Assembly (NCBI GenBank): GCA_964397445.1
Contig: CAYNHZ010000002.1
Location: forward strand, 496,001-560,000
Source: CAYNHZ01 sp964397445
GTDB lineage: Bacteria; Bacteroidota; Bacteroidia; Bacteroidales; UBA932
DNA length: 64,000 nt
Direction of reading: 5' to 3'
Shown here: one piece after another, positions 63,633-64,000 of the stretch
How positions within the stretch are numbered: the stretch's first letter is position 1
How the letters are laid out: every line of letters begins with the position of its first letter
Notes under the pieces: model-generated
Told to the model about the DNA's origin: nothing
Databases searched by the model: none
The model's input: only the letters and a program-made list of their open reading frames with translations
Position numbers and translations under genes: made by a program

Positions 63633-64000
63633 TGGAAACATATACATTATTACAAGAATATTGGTGGTTTTTGATATCACTTTTAGGAGCATTGCTCGTA
63701 TTTCTATTGTTTGTTCAAGGTGGTCAATCACTTCTATTTAATATAGGAAAAACCACTCAAGAGCAAGAACTTCTTACTGCCTCCACAGGTCGTAAATGGG
63801 AGATAACATTTACGACATTGGTCACCTTCGGCGGTGCCTTCTTTGCATCCTTTCCCCTATTCTACTCCACAAGTTTCGGAGGAGCTTATTGGGTGTGGAT
63901 TCTAATACTTTTATGTTTTGTAATACAAGCAGTGTCGTATGAATATCAAGCAAAAAACGGAAATATTCTCGGAAAAAAAACATTCCAAATATTCCTTTGG
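63633..64000 (+). CDS. cydB: Cytochrome bd oxidase subunit II, C-terminus outside window
   Basis: The ATG at 63633 (METYTLLQEYWW) opens a frame that stays open to the window end, showing 122 codons of the usual 340-380. The visible part has hydrophobic helices and CydB landmarks: WWFLISLLGALLVFLLFVQGG, KWEITFTTLVTFGGAFFASFP and a SYEYQAKNG segment. It is the partner of CydA in the bd oxidase. Spacing of 12 bp from cydA supports a shared transcript. Confidence 0.93.

Noticed and set aside
1..64000. CRISPR arrays, transposases, phage genes, rRNA and riboswitches
   Set aside because: I looked for spaced repeats, transposase motifs, phage structural genes and conserved leader structures and saw none that I could support.

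Overview
The window is a stretch of chromosome from a member of the Bacteroidota, most likely order Bacteroidales; I cannot fix the genus. Signs of this are the short primary sigma factor (286 aa, no region 1.1), many -7 elements of the Bacteroidetes type TAnnTTTG in front of genes and tRNAs, weak or absent Shine-Dalgarno sequences, and lineage-typical families (GLPGLI, FISUMP, CCDC81-type HU repeats, DUF5692, DUF4492 before cydAB, GH97). No rRNA, CRISPR array, transposase or phage gene was seen.

Layout. 1-4.2 kb (minus): an M3 peptidase lipoprotein cut by the window edge, rpoD and a DegQ-type protease. 4.3-10.2 kb (plus): a tight run of dnaN, a DEDDh exonuclease, a fumarylacetoacetate-hydrolase-like protein that has lost its metal ligands, a DUF389 membrane protein, a CapA-like phosphatase and PhoH. 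10.2-13.1 kb (minus): LemA with two TPM proteins, and a FISUMP lipoprotein. 13.1-14.2 kb (plus): ApbE. 14.3-21.9 kb (minus): rlmN, a patatin/Omp85 protein, recX, prfB with a programmed +1 frameshift, class I fumarase and DUF5692. 22-26 kb (plus): recA, trpS, dnaG. 26.1-26.8 kb: a decayed dihydropyrimidine-dehydrogenase-like pseudogene.

27.0-32.4 kb (plus) is an AT-rich accessory island with its own promoter. It encodes a small four-cysteine exported peptide, a CxxC lipoprotein, a putative beta-propeller lipoprotein, a GLPGLI protein and a TonB-dependent-receptor-like barrel. The five genes are packed with gaps of -1 to 18 bp. This is the best candidate here for an undescribed system (a secreted peptide with its envelope handling machinery).

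32.5-37.1 kb: metG, an HU-repeat membrane protein, tRNA-Asn with a clear terminator, an HI0933-type flavoprotein and tRNA-Thr. 37.1-49.4 kb: a GH97 glycosidase, then a sigma-54-type two-component system divergent from a TolC / HlyD-like / permease / permease operon that has no ATPase gene. A good -24/-12 promoter match precedes the TolC gene. 49.5-61.6 kb: a zinc membrane peptidase, a giant AsmA-like protein, a small lipoprotein, a PLP aminotransferase, a short UvrA-like ATPase, a LOG-family protein, a CPA2 antiporter and malic enzyme. 61.7-64 kb: DUF4492 and cydAB (cydB runs off the window).

Most of the window is housekeeping: replication and repair (dnaN, recA, dnaG, recX, UvrA-like), translation (prfB, metG, trpS, rlmN, two tRNAs), C4 metabolism (fumarase, malic enzyme), microaerobic respiration (cydAB) and envelope functions. 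All calls come from reading the translations, motifs and spacing by eye; no database search was run.
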